A stretch of 54,082 nt of DNA, taken from IMG/VR virus record IMGVR_UViG_3300021962_000143, positions 1-54,082 of that record; one strand, written 5' to 3'. Shown here piece by piece: positions 33,544-41,722 of the stretch. Under the pieces are notes generated by a model. It saw only the letters and a list, made by a program, of their open reading frames with translations. It was not told the origin of the DNA and searched no databases. Origin of the DNA: a virus. Every line of letters starts with the position of its first letter. The first letter of the stretch is position 1. Position numbers and translations under genes: made by a program.

Positions 33544-34113
33544 ATGACTACTAGACCTGGTGACATGCCTGACCACCTAAAAGACATTGCTAAAAAGCCT
33601 TTTGAGTACACAAAAGAAGAAACACGCTTATTAGCTAGTAACCCAAAGGGCGCTCAAGATTTTATTGACTCCACAAACAATTACGGTGGAGCGTCAATTA
33701 ACCTAACCAGCGGTAATGTAATCCAGCCTGGTGAAAAAGTTTATCTAGTAGGAAAAGAACCATCTAAGCTCAGTGGTCATTCAGTTCCAACAGAGTTTGA
33801 AAGTACTGGAACACAAACCCCAAAGTTAAACGCAAAACAATTTGCATCTCATTTTTTACGCTTACAGTCTCATGCAGCTGACTCTAAAGCAGTTATGGGT
33901 AGCTGGGTAGACACAAAGAATAAGAAAACCAAAGAAAAAGGCGTTCAGATTGATTTGTCTACAGGTCATAAATATAAAAAAGCTGCTGAACGTAAGATGA
34001 TTATGCGTAACGAAGATGCCGTATGGAACATGCACAATATGCGCAATATCCGCAACGAAGCAGCACGTAAGCGTCACGGAATTACTGAGCCACGTCCACC
34101 AAAGGTTAACTAA
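33544..34113 (+). CDS. Hypothetical basic protein
   Basis: The 189-residue protein has an AAGGAAA site. The middle contains a strand-rich part (NLTSGNVIQPGEKVYLVGKEPSKL). The C-terminal third is basic and helical (DTKNKKTKEKGV, then HKYKKAAERKMIMRNEDAVWNMHNM). No known family. The stop shares a base with the next ATG (TAATG). It belongs to the cassette of small late-type genes. Confidence 0.65.
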   Translation: MTTRPGDMPDHLKDIAKKPFEYTKEETRLLASNPKGAQDFIDSTNNYGGASINLTSGNVIQPGEKVYLVGKEPSKLSGHSVPTEFESTGTQTPKLNAKQFASHFLRLQSHAADSKAVMGSWVDTKNKKTKEKGVQIDLSTGHKYKKAAERKMIMRNEDAVWNMHNMRNIRNEAARKRHGITEPRPPKVN

Positions 34114-34646
34114 TGCCAGGCGGAGTAAATAACTATTCACCATCACAGAACTGGCAGTCTCTTGGGGCTGGCGGCATGTATGGTTATAACAATCAAGGTG
34201 GTGCAGGAACTCCTGTAGCTCGTGATGCGATGGATGCGTCCCGCATTGGAGTAGGACGTGTACCATCTGCCGAGTATCCTGATGGATACCTTGGCACTAT
34301 CCGCTCACGTCGTGATGACCGTTTGTTGGATAGTATCAAGTCTCGTGTAAACCAAAAAGCCTATCAACGTGGTGTACATAAGGGTGAGCGTATTGAGCCA
34401 TCTATGTACTTCTGGCCTGACAGTCTAAACGATATGTCTGGAATTGAACGCCAGATGAAAGCTGCTTACACAAACGTAAATGGTGCAAACGTGTACCAAG
34501 TTATGCGTAACGCACCTCAAGTAAGTTTAGTTCCTGCTCCTCACCTAGTAAACGATGGAAAAGCAAACACCATTGCTACAACACCTGGTGAAATTAATGA
34601 ACGTCGTCAAGCAATGCTTGCATATTTGAAACCAGCGTGGCGATAA
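34113..34646 (+). CDS. Hypothetical protein
   Basis: This 177-residue protein is Gly/Asn/Tyr-rich at the start (GGVNNYSPSQNWQSLGAGGM) and then basic (DGYLGTIRSRRDDRLLDSIKSRVNQKAYQRGVHKGERIEP). Both junctions are TAATG overlaps. I do not recognise a domain. Its mixed charge and aromatic residues would suit a virion-associated protein, but there is no direct evidence. Confidence 0.65.
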   Translation: MPGGVNNYSPSQNWQSLGAGGMYGYNNQGGAGTPVARDAMDASRIGVGRVPSAEYPDGYLGTIRSRRDDRLLDSIKSRVNQKAYQRGVHKGERIEPSMYFWPDSLNDMSGIERQMKAAYTNVNGANVYQVMRNAPQVSLVPAPHLVNDGKANTIATTPGEINERRQAMLAYLKPAWR

Positions 34647-35008
34647 TGACGCAAAAATTTGACGGAAATTACGACTACACAAAACCATGGCGTGCACCAG
34701 TACAGCCTGACCAAGTGGCAAAGCGTTGGCAGTACAACGGACCATGGTCAACAAACATGGAACGCCTAACATCACAAGCGCTAATGGTTATGAATATTCC
34801 TGGAAAAGACATTCAAGCAATGGTTCGTCCACCACTTCCACAGATTCGTTTGTTTCCAGACCGTTACGGCTATGGTGACCGTCGTTCACCTGGCATTGAA
34901 GATGTCGTCACTATAGACAGAGTTTATTCAGAGCCACGTGTATCCTGGTTTTCAGGCGGGGTATCAGGTTTCCAAGCTTCTTCTCGCAATGATTTAGGTG
35001 GTATCTAA
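34646..35008 (+). CDS. Hypothetical protein
   Basis: From ATG 34646 (TAATG with the previous stop) this is 120 residues; a GTG nine bases earlier is possible. It is rich in Pro, Arg, Tyr and Trp (YTKPWRAPVQPDQVAKRWQYNGPWSTN) with no membrane segment. The stop overlaps the next start. Function unknown. Confidence 0.65.
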   Translation: MTQKFDGNYDYTKPWRAPVQPDQVAKRWQYNGPWSTNMERLTSQALMVMNIPGKDIQAMVRPPLPQIRLFPDRYGYGDRRSPGIEDVVTIDRVYSEPRVSWFSGGVSGFQASSRNDLGGI

Positions 35009-35202
35009 TGGGTAATAGCAACGCATCAAACTGGGCAAAGCGCTGGGCAAAAGGTCCTGCAGACCGTAGTGGTCGTGGTCCTTCAAGCGAGCCTTTGTAC
35101 ACAGCGTTTTCAACTGGACATGGAATTAGCCGCAGTACCCCTAAAGGTAAATTAGATTATCCACATGGTATGACATCTTGGCATAAGCCAGAGGAGAAGT
35201 AA
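35008..35202 (+). CDS. Small basic hypothetical protein
   Basis: This is a 64-residue protein, Lys/Arg/Ser/Gly-rich, starting MGNSNASNWAKRWAKGPADR. It is in a TAATG overlap with the gene before. It carries the GGAGAAG that serves as ribosome-binding site of the next gene. No function is evident. Confidence 0.6.
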   Translation: MGNSNASNWAKRWAKGPADRSGRGPSSEPLYTAFSTGHGISRSTPKGKLDYPHGMTSWHKPEEK

Positions 35203-35205
35203 CCA

Positions 35206-35403
35206 ATGGATGATGGCGGCGGCTTCACTCTTGAGATTCAAGCAAGAGAAATAGCAGAAAATGCAACCCGTTATAAGGGTTCACACCCATGCCCAGCTTG
35301 CGGGATTATTATGAACCCAGTTGAAGTTTTGTACAGTAAAGGCATGTGCCCTTCTTGTTACTCACAGGCTAGAGCTGACCGTGTAAAACGGAAGATGGTG
35401 TAA
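35206..35403 (+). CDS. Zinc-ribbon protein, 65 residues
   Basis: The 65-residue protein has CPAC (29-32) and CPSC (48-51), a zinc ribbon with 15 residues between the pairs, and a basic end (ADRVKRKMV). A GGAGAAG site precedes the ATG. The likely role is binding nucleic acid or a protein partner. It is another of the small zinc proteins of this genome. Confidence 0.7.
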   Translation: MDDGGGFTLEIQAREIAENATRYKGSHPCPACGIIMNPVEVLYSKGMCPSCYSQARADRVKRKMV

Positions 35404-35405
35404 CC

Positions 35406-36314
35406 ATGCCTAGAGATGAAAAAGGCAAAGCAAGACCATTAAGTGAAGAAGAATCAAAACGCCTAAAAGGTTCCGCTGCTGAACTTGCAGCAGCTGAAAA
35501 AGCAAAAGCTAAAAAAGCTGAAGAAGACAAGTTAAAAAGTGGCGAAGATGTTAAAGCTAAAAAAGTACTTGCACGTGATAAAAAGAGCGGTCGTATAGGA
35601 CTAGGTGTAGACACGACTCGTGTTTCAGGTGAAGAAGACCAAGGACCATCTGCTGCTCCTAAAGTTCAATTACCAGGACCTGTAGTTAGTACTGGTAAAA
35701 AGTTAGCAAAAACTGGTGCACGAGCACCAAAGCGTGGAGAACTTGCTCGTGGAATAACTATTGTTGACCCAGGTCCAAAAAGAAAAAAGAAATCACGTGG
35801 AAAAACAGTTGTACGTGATACAACAACAGGTCGTGCAAGAGCTCGTACCCGTGAAGACTACAAGGTTACTGAACTAGATGCTGCACCAGCACCAGCACCT
35901 GAAAAACCACGCACACTTGCTCCAGGAGCAGGACCACTTCGTGAACAGGTCTATATTGATGAGTCAAGACCTGCTGGAGAAAAAGCAGTTCGTAAACTAA
36001 AAGGACTTGCTGTACCGCATAAGGTAATTGCTCCAGCAGTAAATCAAGCAATTCAGCATATTGATAACATGGCAGCCACAAAAGGTACTTCTGAGTACCA
36101 CGGTCACGTACAAGCGTTTAACACGCTTCACCCTACTATTTTGGACATGGATAAGACCATTCACCACGCATTGGGGGTTATGGCGCACCACACGATTTAC
36201 CCTAAGCCAAATTCTGCTAGCGTTATAACCCAACTTAAGGTAGGAATTGCCGATAGACTATCTGAGGGCAAAAAGATGGAAACCCAACGAGCTCAGAGAC
36301 AAGGAAGAAAGTAA
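35406..36314 (+). CDS. Lys/Ala-rich protein with disordered basic N-terminal half
   Basis: The 302-residue protein has a histone-tail-like N-terminal half: residues 1-60 form a Lys/Glu/Ala helix (KAKKAEEDKLK, then KKVLARDKKSGRIG) and residues 95-145 are a basic patch (PKRKKKSRGKTVV, then TGRARARTRED). Residues 160-190 are Pro-rich (APAPAPEKP). The C-terminal 100 residues are helical with His residues (YHGHVQAFNTLH, then TIHHALGVMAHHTIY). It may bind DNA or act in the virion. No family is recognised. Confidence 0.65.
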   Translation: MPRDEKGKARPLSEEESKRLKGSAAELAAAEKAKAKKAEEDKLKSGEDVKAKKVLARDKKSGRIGLGVDTTRVSGEEDQGPSAAPKVQLPGPVVSTGKKLAKTGARAPKRGELARGITIVDPGPKRKKKSRGKTVVRDTTTGRARARTREDYKVTELDAAPAPAPEKPRTLAPGAGPLREQVYIDESRPAGEKAVRKLKGLAVPHKVIAPAVNQAIQHIDNMAATKGTSEYHGHVQAFNTLHPTILDMDKTIHHALGVMAHHTIYPKPNSASVITQLKVGIADRLSEGKKMETQRAQRQGRK

Positions 36315-36613
36315 TGGCGAAGAGCATTAAAAATCCTGCAGTTGCAGCAGCAGCAAAAGCTGGCTCAATTAAAGCAATGCCAAAAAAGGAACCAAAAAAG
36401 TTAGTTCCAGTAGAAAACATTTCAAAGCCTGCAACTAGATTTTTTGGTGTTGCAACTTTGAAGGGACGAGGAAAACCAAAGATGGTTGAACCTGGCTCTA
36501 AAAAAGAGGCAAAACTTAAAGCTAAAGTTCAATGGGCTGAAGGTTACGAAAAAAAATCTTCCGCAAAGTCTCAAGCTAAAACTGCAGCATTGAAAGCAAA
36601 AGGTAAAATCTAA
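36314..36613 (+). CDS. Small Lys/Ala-rich basic protein
   Basis: This is a 99-residue protein of Lys/Ala-rich, histone H1-like composition (KNPAVAAAAKAGSIKAMPKK at the start and SSAKSQAKTAALKAKGKI at the end). It overlaps both neighbours by one base (TAATG). DNA condensation is a possible role from composition only. Confidence 0.65.
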   Translation: MAKSIKNPAVAAAAKAGSIKAMPKKEPKKLVPVENISKPATRFFGVATLKGRGKPKMVEPGSKKEAKLKAKVQWAEGYEKKSSAKSQAKTAALKAKGKI

Positions 36614-36822
36614 TGCAGTGGAACGACCGCCGTAAGGCTAGAAAAGCTGCTAAAGCAGGTGCTAAATTAGTTGAGCAATACAAGCAAAATAAAGGTAGAG
36701 CACTCCATGAGACTGGCGCTTTTAGTGGCAGAACAAATGGACAAGATGGTGGAGCTCAATGGAACCGTCCTAAAGCGTCATCAAAAGCAGAAAGCCAAGC
36801 AGCAAACGAATTGAATTGGTAA
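36613..36822 (+). CDS. Small basic hypothetical protein
   Basis: The 69-residue protein is basic in the first half (RRKARKAAKAGAKLVEQYKQNK) and Gly/Asn/Ser-rich after. It starts in a TAATG overlap. No domain is visible, and the cassette context is the only support beyond the frame itself. Confidence 0.6.
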   Translation: MQWNDRRKARKAAKAGAKLVEQYKQNKGRALHETGAFSGRTNGQDGGAQWNRPKASSKAESQAANELNW

Positions 36823-36832
36823 AGGAATTCAC

Positions 36833-37039
36833 ATGACAGTTAACTCATCACGTTCAATGAACGCATCATTAAACAACGGTGCTACAGATGGTAAGTATCG
36901 TAAGGCTCGTCCAGATACAGAAGTAATTCCTGGTCTTGGTGACGAAGCAACACTTGATAACCGTCAATCACTTCATCCTTTCTACGGTTATGGTTTTATT
37001 ACATCTGAGTTTCCAAACAAAGTAAACCCAGGCAAGTAA
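36833..37039 (+). CDS. Small hypothetical protein
   Basis: The 68-residue protein begins MTVNSSRSMNASLNNG and has a YRKARPDTEVIPGLGDEATLD middle, ending in an aromatic HPFYGYGFITSEFP segment. It has a GGAATTC-type weak ribosome-binding site. The protein may be structural. Nothing more can be said. Confidence 0.6.
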   Translation: MTVNSSRSMNASLNNGATDGKYRKARPDTEVIPGLGDEATLDNRQSLHPFYGYGFITSEFPNKVNPGK

Positions 37040-37041
37040 TT

Positions 37042-37419
37042 ATGGCTAAAAAAACTTCAAATCGTAATGCTGGCCCTCTAATTGCAGGTCGTGTACCATT
37101 TCAGGGTTCATCAATGCGTGGAGAAGAAGGTGGACCTCGTTCACTAGGTTGGTTGCATGGGACCCAGTTTGGCGAGCAAATTAAAGCATTGAAGAATCCT
37201 GATTACACAGTGATGTCTTATGGAACACCAATCGCTGTTCACCACGAAGAAGGTTGGCATTACCCAGATGTTTCTCACAGCCCAACAACTGGAAAGCATC
37301 AGTCAATTGTTCGTGGAGCATTAAACATTAAGAACGCACGTGAACAAAAGATGGAAGCACGTGCAGCAAAGCGCAAGGCAAAGCAGGAAGAAGCAGACCA
37401 GAAGTTGTGGAATCAATAG
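37042..37419 (+). CDS. Hypothetical protein with basic C-terminal helix
   Basis: The 125-residue protein has a Gly/Arg-rich start (SNRNAGPLIAGRVPFQGSS), a strand part with SYGTPIAVHHEEGWHYP, and a strongly basic and acidic helical tail (REQKMEARAAKRKAKQEEAD). I recognise no family. The gene directly follows its neighbour. Confidence 0.6.
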   Translation: MAKKTSNRNAGPLIAGRVPFQGSSMRGEEGGPRSLGWLHGTQFGEQIKALKNPDYTVMSYGTPIAVHHEEGWHYPDVSHSPTTGKHQSIVRGALNIKNAREQKMEARAAKRKAKQEEADQKLWNQ

Positions 37420-37429
37420 GTTATTTAAA

Positions 37430-37864
37430 ATGCCTATTTCTAATAGTCAGTTTGGAATGGTTAGGAACACTAAGACTAAAGTTACTGTTCCTTCTAATCC
37501 TGGTGGTTTTGGTGGTGCTCCTAAACCAAACATAAGTATGCCAACCCCTAGAGTTACGGCTATACCAACTCCCAGAATGACACCAACATCAACATCAACC
37601 CCTAGAGTTACGGCTACACCAACTCCACAAGTTACCTCTACCCCAAGTATCCCAAACAATCCTGAGTTTCGTGGAAGTTATCCACCAGCAACTAAACTCA
37701 ATACACCTTCAACATCAAGAGTTTCTACTCCAACTCCAGCGTCTACTCCAACTCCAATGAATACTCCAATGACTGTTCCGACTCCAATGTCTACTCCAAC
37801 AGCTAGCCCTACACCAAGTTCTGTAAAAACTCCTACAATCGCTATGTTTGGTGCAGGTAGATAG
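37430..37864 (+). CDS. Pro/Thr/Ser-repeat protein
   Basis: From ATG 37430 this is 144 residues. Residues 35-140 are built of imperfect PTPRVTA / TPTPxxT repeats with almost only Pro, Thr, Ser and Met. It looks like a stalk or linker, or a target for glycosylation. The DNA repeats (CCTAGAGTTACGGCTA at 37549 and 37601) are near-identical, so length changes are likely. It ends the small-gene cassette. Confidence 0.65.
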   Translation: MPISNSQFGMVRNTKTKVTVPSNPGGFGGAPKPNISMPTPRVTAIPTPRMTPTSTSTPRVTATPTPQVTSTPSIPNNPEFRGSYPPATKLNTPSTSRVSTPTPASTPTPMNTPMTVPTPMSTPTASPTPSSVKTPTIAMFGAGR

Positions 37865-37908
37865 CACTAATCATCTGCTAAGATAATCGGACTACTACAA
37901 GGAGCACA

Positions 37909-38457
37909 ATGAGTAACGTACCTATTCTGGGCGAAAAAAAGATGGACAATGAACCGATGTTTCGGTTGTTGTACTGTCTTGTCTGTCAGTCTTTAGACGA
38001 ACTACCTCCTTACGACGGTGAACCAGAGCAAGACCATTTGTTGGCTATTGCTTGTGAAGCACACGTTTTTCCATCAGGTGAGCCACACAAAGGCAAACTA
38101 TTTGTATTGCCATTACGTGCTTGGGCAAAGTCTGAGTCTAAAAAAGAAATCATTCGCCAGATTAAAGGCGGAGGTTCTAAAGGACTTGCAGAAGTTGATG
38201 ACACTTTTTATGACTCTCGCTCTATGTTCCTAGAAGATGCAATGAAGTGCTACCAACAGCACAACAAGCCAAAAGACGGTTGCAGCGACTGGCAGAACAA
38301 AGAGAAGTTACTTATTCCTAATACCGCAAAAGAACGTAAAGCAGAGGGCATGGGTCGTTACCAGGATGAAGCAGGTCCAAAAACATACCTATGTAACTTC
38401 TGTCCTGTATCCATCGCTGTAAACCAGCGCAAACAAAAATTGTTAGGACTAAACTGA
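37909..38457 (+). CDS. Hypothetical protein with zinc-type cysteines
   Basis: The 182-residue protein has an AAGGAGC site. It holds CLVC (23-26) near the start and CNFCP (162-166) near the end, with other Cys and His between. This spread could bind one zinc. The middle is Lys/Glu-rich with helices. The start of a new subcluster and the ribosome-binding site suggest regulated late expression. No family is recognised. Confidence 0.65.
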   Translation: MSNVPILGEKKMDNEPMFRLLYCLVCQSLDELPPYDGEPEQDHLLAIACEAHVFPSGEPHKGKLFVLPLRAWAKSESKKEIIRQIKGGGSKGLAEVDDTFYDSRSMFLEDAMKCYQQHNKPKDGCSDWQNKEKLLIPNTAKERKAEGMGRYQDEAGPKTYLCNFCPVSIAVNQRKQKLLGLN

Positions 38458-38744
38458 TGAGCGAAGAGACCCCAAAGATTCAAGCAGCATACTCTGTAGT
38501 CATTAAAGCCGATGGCACACTTGAGACAATTCCCGTAACAGAGGGCGTAATGCGTACTGCTACTACCTACGACATTTACCAAACCAGTAAGCAATTAGTC
38601 TCTGAGATTGATGACTTCCTGCTAGCTGACCGTGTTGCTAAAGCCGTAGTTGATGCATTGCAGCCTGTAAGCCCAAGTGAACATCAACGTGCCAAAATTG
38701 CAGAAGCATTATCCGAACGTGGGATAGACCCAACAAAGGCTTAA
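38457..38744 (+). CDS. Hypothetical protein
   Basis: The 95-residue protein overlaps the previous stop (TGATG). It has strands near the start (IQAAYSVVIKADGTLETIPV) and helices after (TTYDIYQTSKQLVSEIDDFLLADRVAKAVVDAL). Its ending SEHQRAKIAEALSERGIDP is a helix-turn. No domain is known to me. Confidence 0.65.
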   Translation: MSEETPKIQAAYSVVIKADGTLETIPVTEGVMRTATTYDIYQTSKQLVSEIDDFLLADRVAKAVVDALQPVSPSEHQRAKIAEALSERGIDPTKA

Positions 38745-38747
38745 TAC

Positions 38748-38762
38748 GCCCTAAACTAGGGC
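38748..38762 (+). promoter_or_regulatory. Short hairpin over the ribosome-binding site of the nucleotidyltransferase-like gene
   Basis: GCCCTA (38748-38753) pairs with TAGGGC (38757-38762) around a three-base loop. The right arm contains the AGGG ribosome-binding site two bases before the ATG at 38764. Folding would hide both. This could set a low translation rate or respond to coupling with the gene before. Confidence 0.45.
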
Positions 38763-38763
38763 T

Positions 38764-39696
38764 ATGTTTAGAAACTTAGGAAGTAACTCAAACCCTGTAC
38801 ACATCCAGGGCAGTGCTACTTCCTATTTTTCTGCACCTGAATCAGAGTTAGACCCTAAGTTATTTTCAGGAACAACTTTAAAAGGATGGGTTCGTAATGG
38901 AATCCTTCACCTTCTTTTTGGGTTCTTAAATGAGCAGTACCGTCACCCAAACTTATGGGCACACGTATGGATTGCAGGCTCAGGAGTCTCATACCAATGG
39001 TCAGCAGCACGTCAGCCTGGGGACTTAGATGTTCTTATTGGAGTTAACTACATCCAATTCCGTAAAGCACACCCAGAGTTTGCAGGACTTGGCGATGTAG
39101 AAATCAGCCGTATGTTAAACGAGGATTTTCGTAATCACCTGCAGCCAGAGACTGAAAACTGGAATGGGTACGAAGTTACCTTCTATGTAAACCCAGGAGC
39201 TACAGACATTCGTTCTATTAACCCGTATGCAGCTTACGACCTAACTCACAATGAATGGACAGTTCATCCAGCACAAACAACTGCACCAGAGAATCGTGTG
39301 TGGGATGAAGTTGCAAAGCGAGACCTGTCTGTAGCCACAGAGATTGTAACTCGCTATACAAAGGCGCTTACCGATGTACAGGGCGCACAAAACGACCCAG
39401 CACGTCGCAATGCTGAGGCAAGACTACACGCAGCCCTAATGCAAGGTTCAGCCATGTATGAGGACATTCACGGAGCAAGAAAGTTTGCGTTCCGTAAAGA
39501 AGGTCAGGGTTATGCAGATTTTTATAACTATAGATGGCAGGCTGGGAAGAAGTACGGAACAGTGCCTGCCCTACGAAAGATGTCTGAGTACTGGTCAGCA
39601 TACAAAGCACAACAGGCAGAAGAGACTTACGGTGTTGAACTGCCAGATACTCAGACCCTAATTAGAAGAGCGGCAACGTACAGAGCAAAGGGATAA
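38764..39696 (+). CDS. Nucleotidyltransferase-like protein
   Basis: The 310-residue protein has VWIAGSGVSYQWSAARQPGDLDVLIGV at about 69-95, which resembles the nucleotidyltransferase pattern with GS, then D-L-D as metal-binding residues, and a later YEVTFYVN strand that could carry the third acidic or equivalent residue. Such enzymes add nucleotides to RNA, protein or antibiotics. The C-terminal half is helical. The next two genes are HAD-like and TIM-barrel-like, which together suggest a modification cassette. Confidence in the enzyme class is moderate. Confidence 0.55.
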   Translation: MFRNLGSNSNPVHIQGSATSYFSAPESELDPKLFSGTTLKGWVRNGILHLLFGFLNEQYRHPNLWAHVWIAGSGVSYQWSAARQPGDLDVLIGVNYIQFRKAHPEFAGLGDVEISRMLNEDFRNHLQPETENWNGYEVTFYVNPGATDIRSINPYAAYDLTHNEWTVHPAQTTAPENRVWDEVAKRDLSVATEIVTRYTKALTDVQGAQNDPARRNAEARLHAALMQGSAMYEDIHGARKFAFRKEGQGYADFYNYRWQAGKKYGTVPALRKMSEYWSAYKAQQAEETYGVELPDTQTLIRRAATYRAKG

Positions 39697-40185
39697 ATGA
39701 ACATACTCGTATCACTAGACGGCGTACTAAGTTCGGAATCAGGGGAACCAATCCGTGCAGGAGTGGCGCTTTACTACGCCCTAAATATCAATAACCGTGT
39801 TGCCATCATGACCAGTCGTGACGAAGCAGATGCAAAGCATTGGTTACAGTCGCACGGCATTATTAACTATGACGACCTAATTGATTCTTCTTTTGCACTT
39901 GAGGGTGAGGACCTAAAGAAGAGACAGTTCACTCTTTCACGTTCCAGGGCCCCGATTGAGATGTATGTAGATGCTGACCCAAGTATGTGTGCCTGGGTTT
40001 TTGAAGAGCAAAGAGTTCCAACAATCCTCTTTAGCCATCCAGGGTTTGCTTTAGTTGAGAACCGCCCAGATGCACCTAAAAAGGTACGACGCTGGTCTGA
40101 CATTGAGGAATCTATAAATAGAGTTAACATAGCTCGCTCAGAGCAAGCTCAAAAGCCAAAAGAAGCTGAACTCTGGTCTGATTGA
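39697..40185 (+). CDS. HAD-like phosphatase/hydrolase
   Basis: This 162-residue protein starts right after the previous stop. It has HAD-type motifs: VSLDGVL (D8, where DxDG is usual), MTSRDE (motif II position) and MYVDADPSM (later acidic motif). The first motif is short of the second Asp and may change the chemistry. It is coupled with the next gene (TGATG). Substrate unknown; a role with the nucleotidyltransferase-like neighbour is inferred from context. Confidence 0.6.
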   Translation: MNILVSLDGVLSSESGEPIRAGVALYYALNINNRVAIMTSRDEADAKHWLQSHGIINYDDLIDSSFALEGEDLKKRQFTLSRSRAPIEMYVDADPSMCAWVFEEQRVPTILFSHPGFALVENRPDAPKKVRRWSDIEESINRVNIARSEQAQKPKEAELWSD

Positions 40186-41690
40186 TGCGTATCATCTTTA
40201 GCGGGGCTGAAGTAGGCTCAAACCGCAATCTTCTTTTTGACTCAAAAGTTGAGTCAATGGGACTCAACTTTTGGACTCTACGCAAGCGTGGATTGCCCAC
40301 AACCAAGCTCTGGTTAATTAGCGAGCACTTTGACCCAGAAATAAACGTCTTTATTGAATCAGGTGCAGCTCAAGCTGACAAAGCAGGATTGTCAAAAGAA
40401 GAATTACTTTCTTTAGCCGCTGACTACCAGGAGTTCCTGGTAAACAACAGCGAAAGAGCAACAGCCTTTATGGAGTTTGACTCTATGGTTCTGGGTAAAG
40501 AGTGGGTGGAAGCCCAGCGACCTTTCTATGAGCATGACCCAAAATTATGGGTAGTTTGGCATGAGGAATACGGTCTTCCATCCCTCAAACTTATGTCCCA
40601 GAAGTACAAGAACGTGGTCATACCCAGCGCTGAGATTGAGTCTGTAACAAGCCTTGCAGGGCTTGCCAGAGGCTACCAAAGGCAGTTTGGGACTTCCTAC
40701 CACGCCTTAGCCTGTGCCAAGCCAGACAACCTACGGCAGATACCATTTAGCACTGCAAGCACATTGTCGTGGTTATCCCCAATGCGTAGAGGCGAAACTA
40801 TCGTGTGGGACGGGTCGCAAATCAAGCGGTATCCAAAGCGCATGAAAGACCAAGCAAGACCCCGTTACAAGAGCATCGTACAGAAGGCAGGGCTAGACTA
40901 TTTGGGGTTTAGCCAAGATAACACCCTTGAAGCGACTAGAGTTGCAGTCTGGTCATATCTACAGTTGGAGTCATCCATGGACAAGAAAACACCTAATTTC
41001 CACATCATTGATGGGGGTAAAGAAGGTCAAGTATCTGATAACAGTGATACCCCACTCATGAGTGGTTTGATGGAATTAGGGGGGGTACTTTCTGATAACA
41101 GTGCCTCTGAGATGCGGAAAGTTGAGCGTCAAGAAGTAGTCCAAAGAGACCCTTCAGAGGTTCAAAACCTACCTGTTTTCGGGTACAAGATGAAGACTGT
41201 TGTTGAAACAGACGACAACGGCAAAGACATTTTGATGGACATCCCAGTCGTACAAACCCAGCAAACGTCTTTAAGGCAATGCGACACTTGCTTCGTTGCT
41301 GCCAACTGCCCAGCCTTCAAACCCCAGAACACCTGTGCTTTTAACCTGCCAATTGAGGTGAAGACTAAAGACCAACTGAAGGCATTGATGACCTCAATGA
41401 TTGAAATGCAGGGTCAAAGAGTCGCTTTTATGCGTTTTGCTGAGGAAATGAACGGTGGTTACGCAGACCCAAACGTTTCTCAAGAAGTTGACCGCCTAAT
41501 CAAAATGGTTAAAGAAGTTAATGACATGGCATCGGACAAAGAGTTCATCCAGATTACAGCTCAGCGTCAAGGCTCTGGTGGAGTCCTCTCAGCCATCTTT
41601 GGAGACAAAGCTCAAGCTCTGAGAGAGTTGCCTGAGACTCTAAAAGAAGATACCGTAACTAAAATTATCCAGTCTTCAATAGAAGACTAA
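40185..41690 (+). CDS. Possible TGT/DpdA-like TIM-barrel protein with C-terminal zinc motif
   Basis: From ATG 40185 (TGATG overlap) this is 501 residues; a TTG three bases earlier is less likely. Residues 1-230 repeat strand-helix units (RIIFSGAEVGSNRNLL, ADYQEFLVNN, FMEFDSMVLG, KLWVVWHEEYG, NVVIPSAEIES), which fits a TIM barrel of the tRNA-guanine transglycosylase/DpdA type. I cannot confirm catalytic residues. The C-terminal 170 residues hold QCDTC...CPAF...TC, a likely zinc site, then helices. No queuosine or 7-deazaguanine synthesis genes are visible here. Identity is uncertain. Confidence 0.4.
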   Translation: MRIIFSGAEVGSNRNLLFDSKVESMGLNFWTLRKRGLPTTKLWLISEHFDPEINVFIESGAAQADKAGLSKEELLSLAADYQEFLVNNSERATAFMEFDSMVLGKEWVEAQRPFYEHDPKLWVVWHEEYGLPSLKLMSQKYKNVVIPSAEIESVTSLAGLARGYQRQFGTSYHALACAKPDNLRQIPFSTASTLSWLSPMRRGETIVWDGSQIKRYPKRMKDQARPRYKSIVQKAGLDYLGFSQDNTLEATRVAVWSYLQLESSMDKKTPNFHIIDGGKEGQVSDNSDTPLMSGLMELGGVLSDNSASEMRKVERQEVVQRDPSEVQNLPVFGYKMKTVVETDDNGKDILMDIPVVQTQQTSLRQCDTCFVAANCPAFKPQNTCAFNLPIEVKTKDQLKALMTSMIEMQGQRVAFMRFAEEMNGGYADPNVSQEVDRLIKMVKEVNDMASDKEFIQITAQRQGSGGVLSAIFGDKAQALRELPETLKEDTVTKIIQSSIED

Positions 41691-41722
41691 CTATCTGATA
41701 ACAGTACTTTCTGTAACTTGAA

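Noticed and set aside
35866-36233. Minus-strand frames in the Lys/Ala-rich gene region
   Set aside because: Low-complexity composition leaves open frames on both strands; only the plus-strand ones have the coupled starts of this operon.
40113-40120. TATAAATA as a T4-type late promoter
   Set aside because: It lies inside a coding region, no other copies precede late genes here, and no T4-like late sigma gene is visible.
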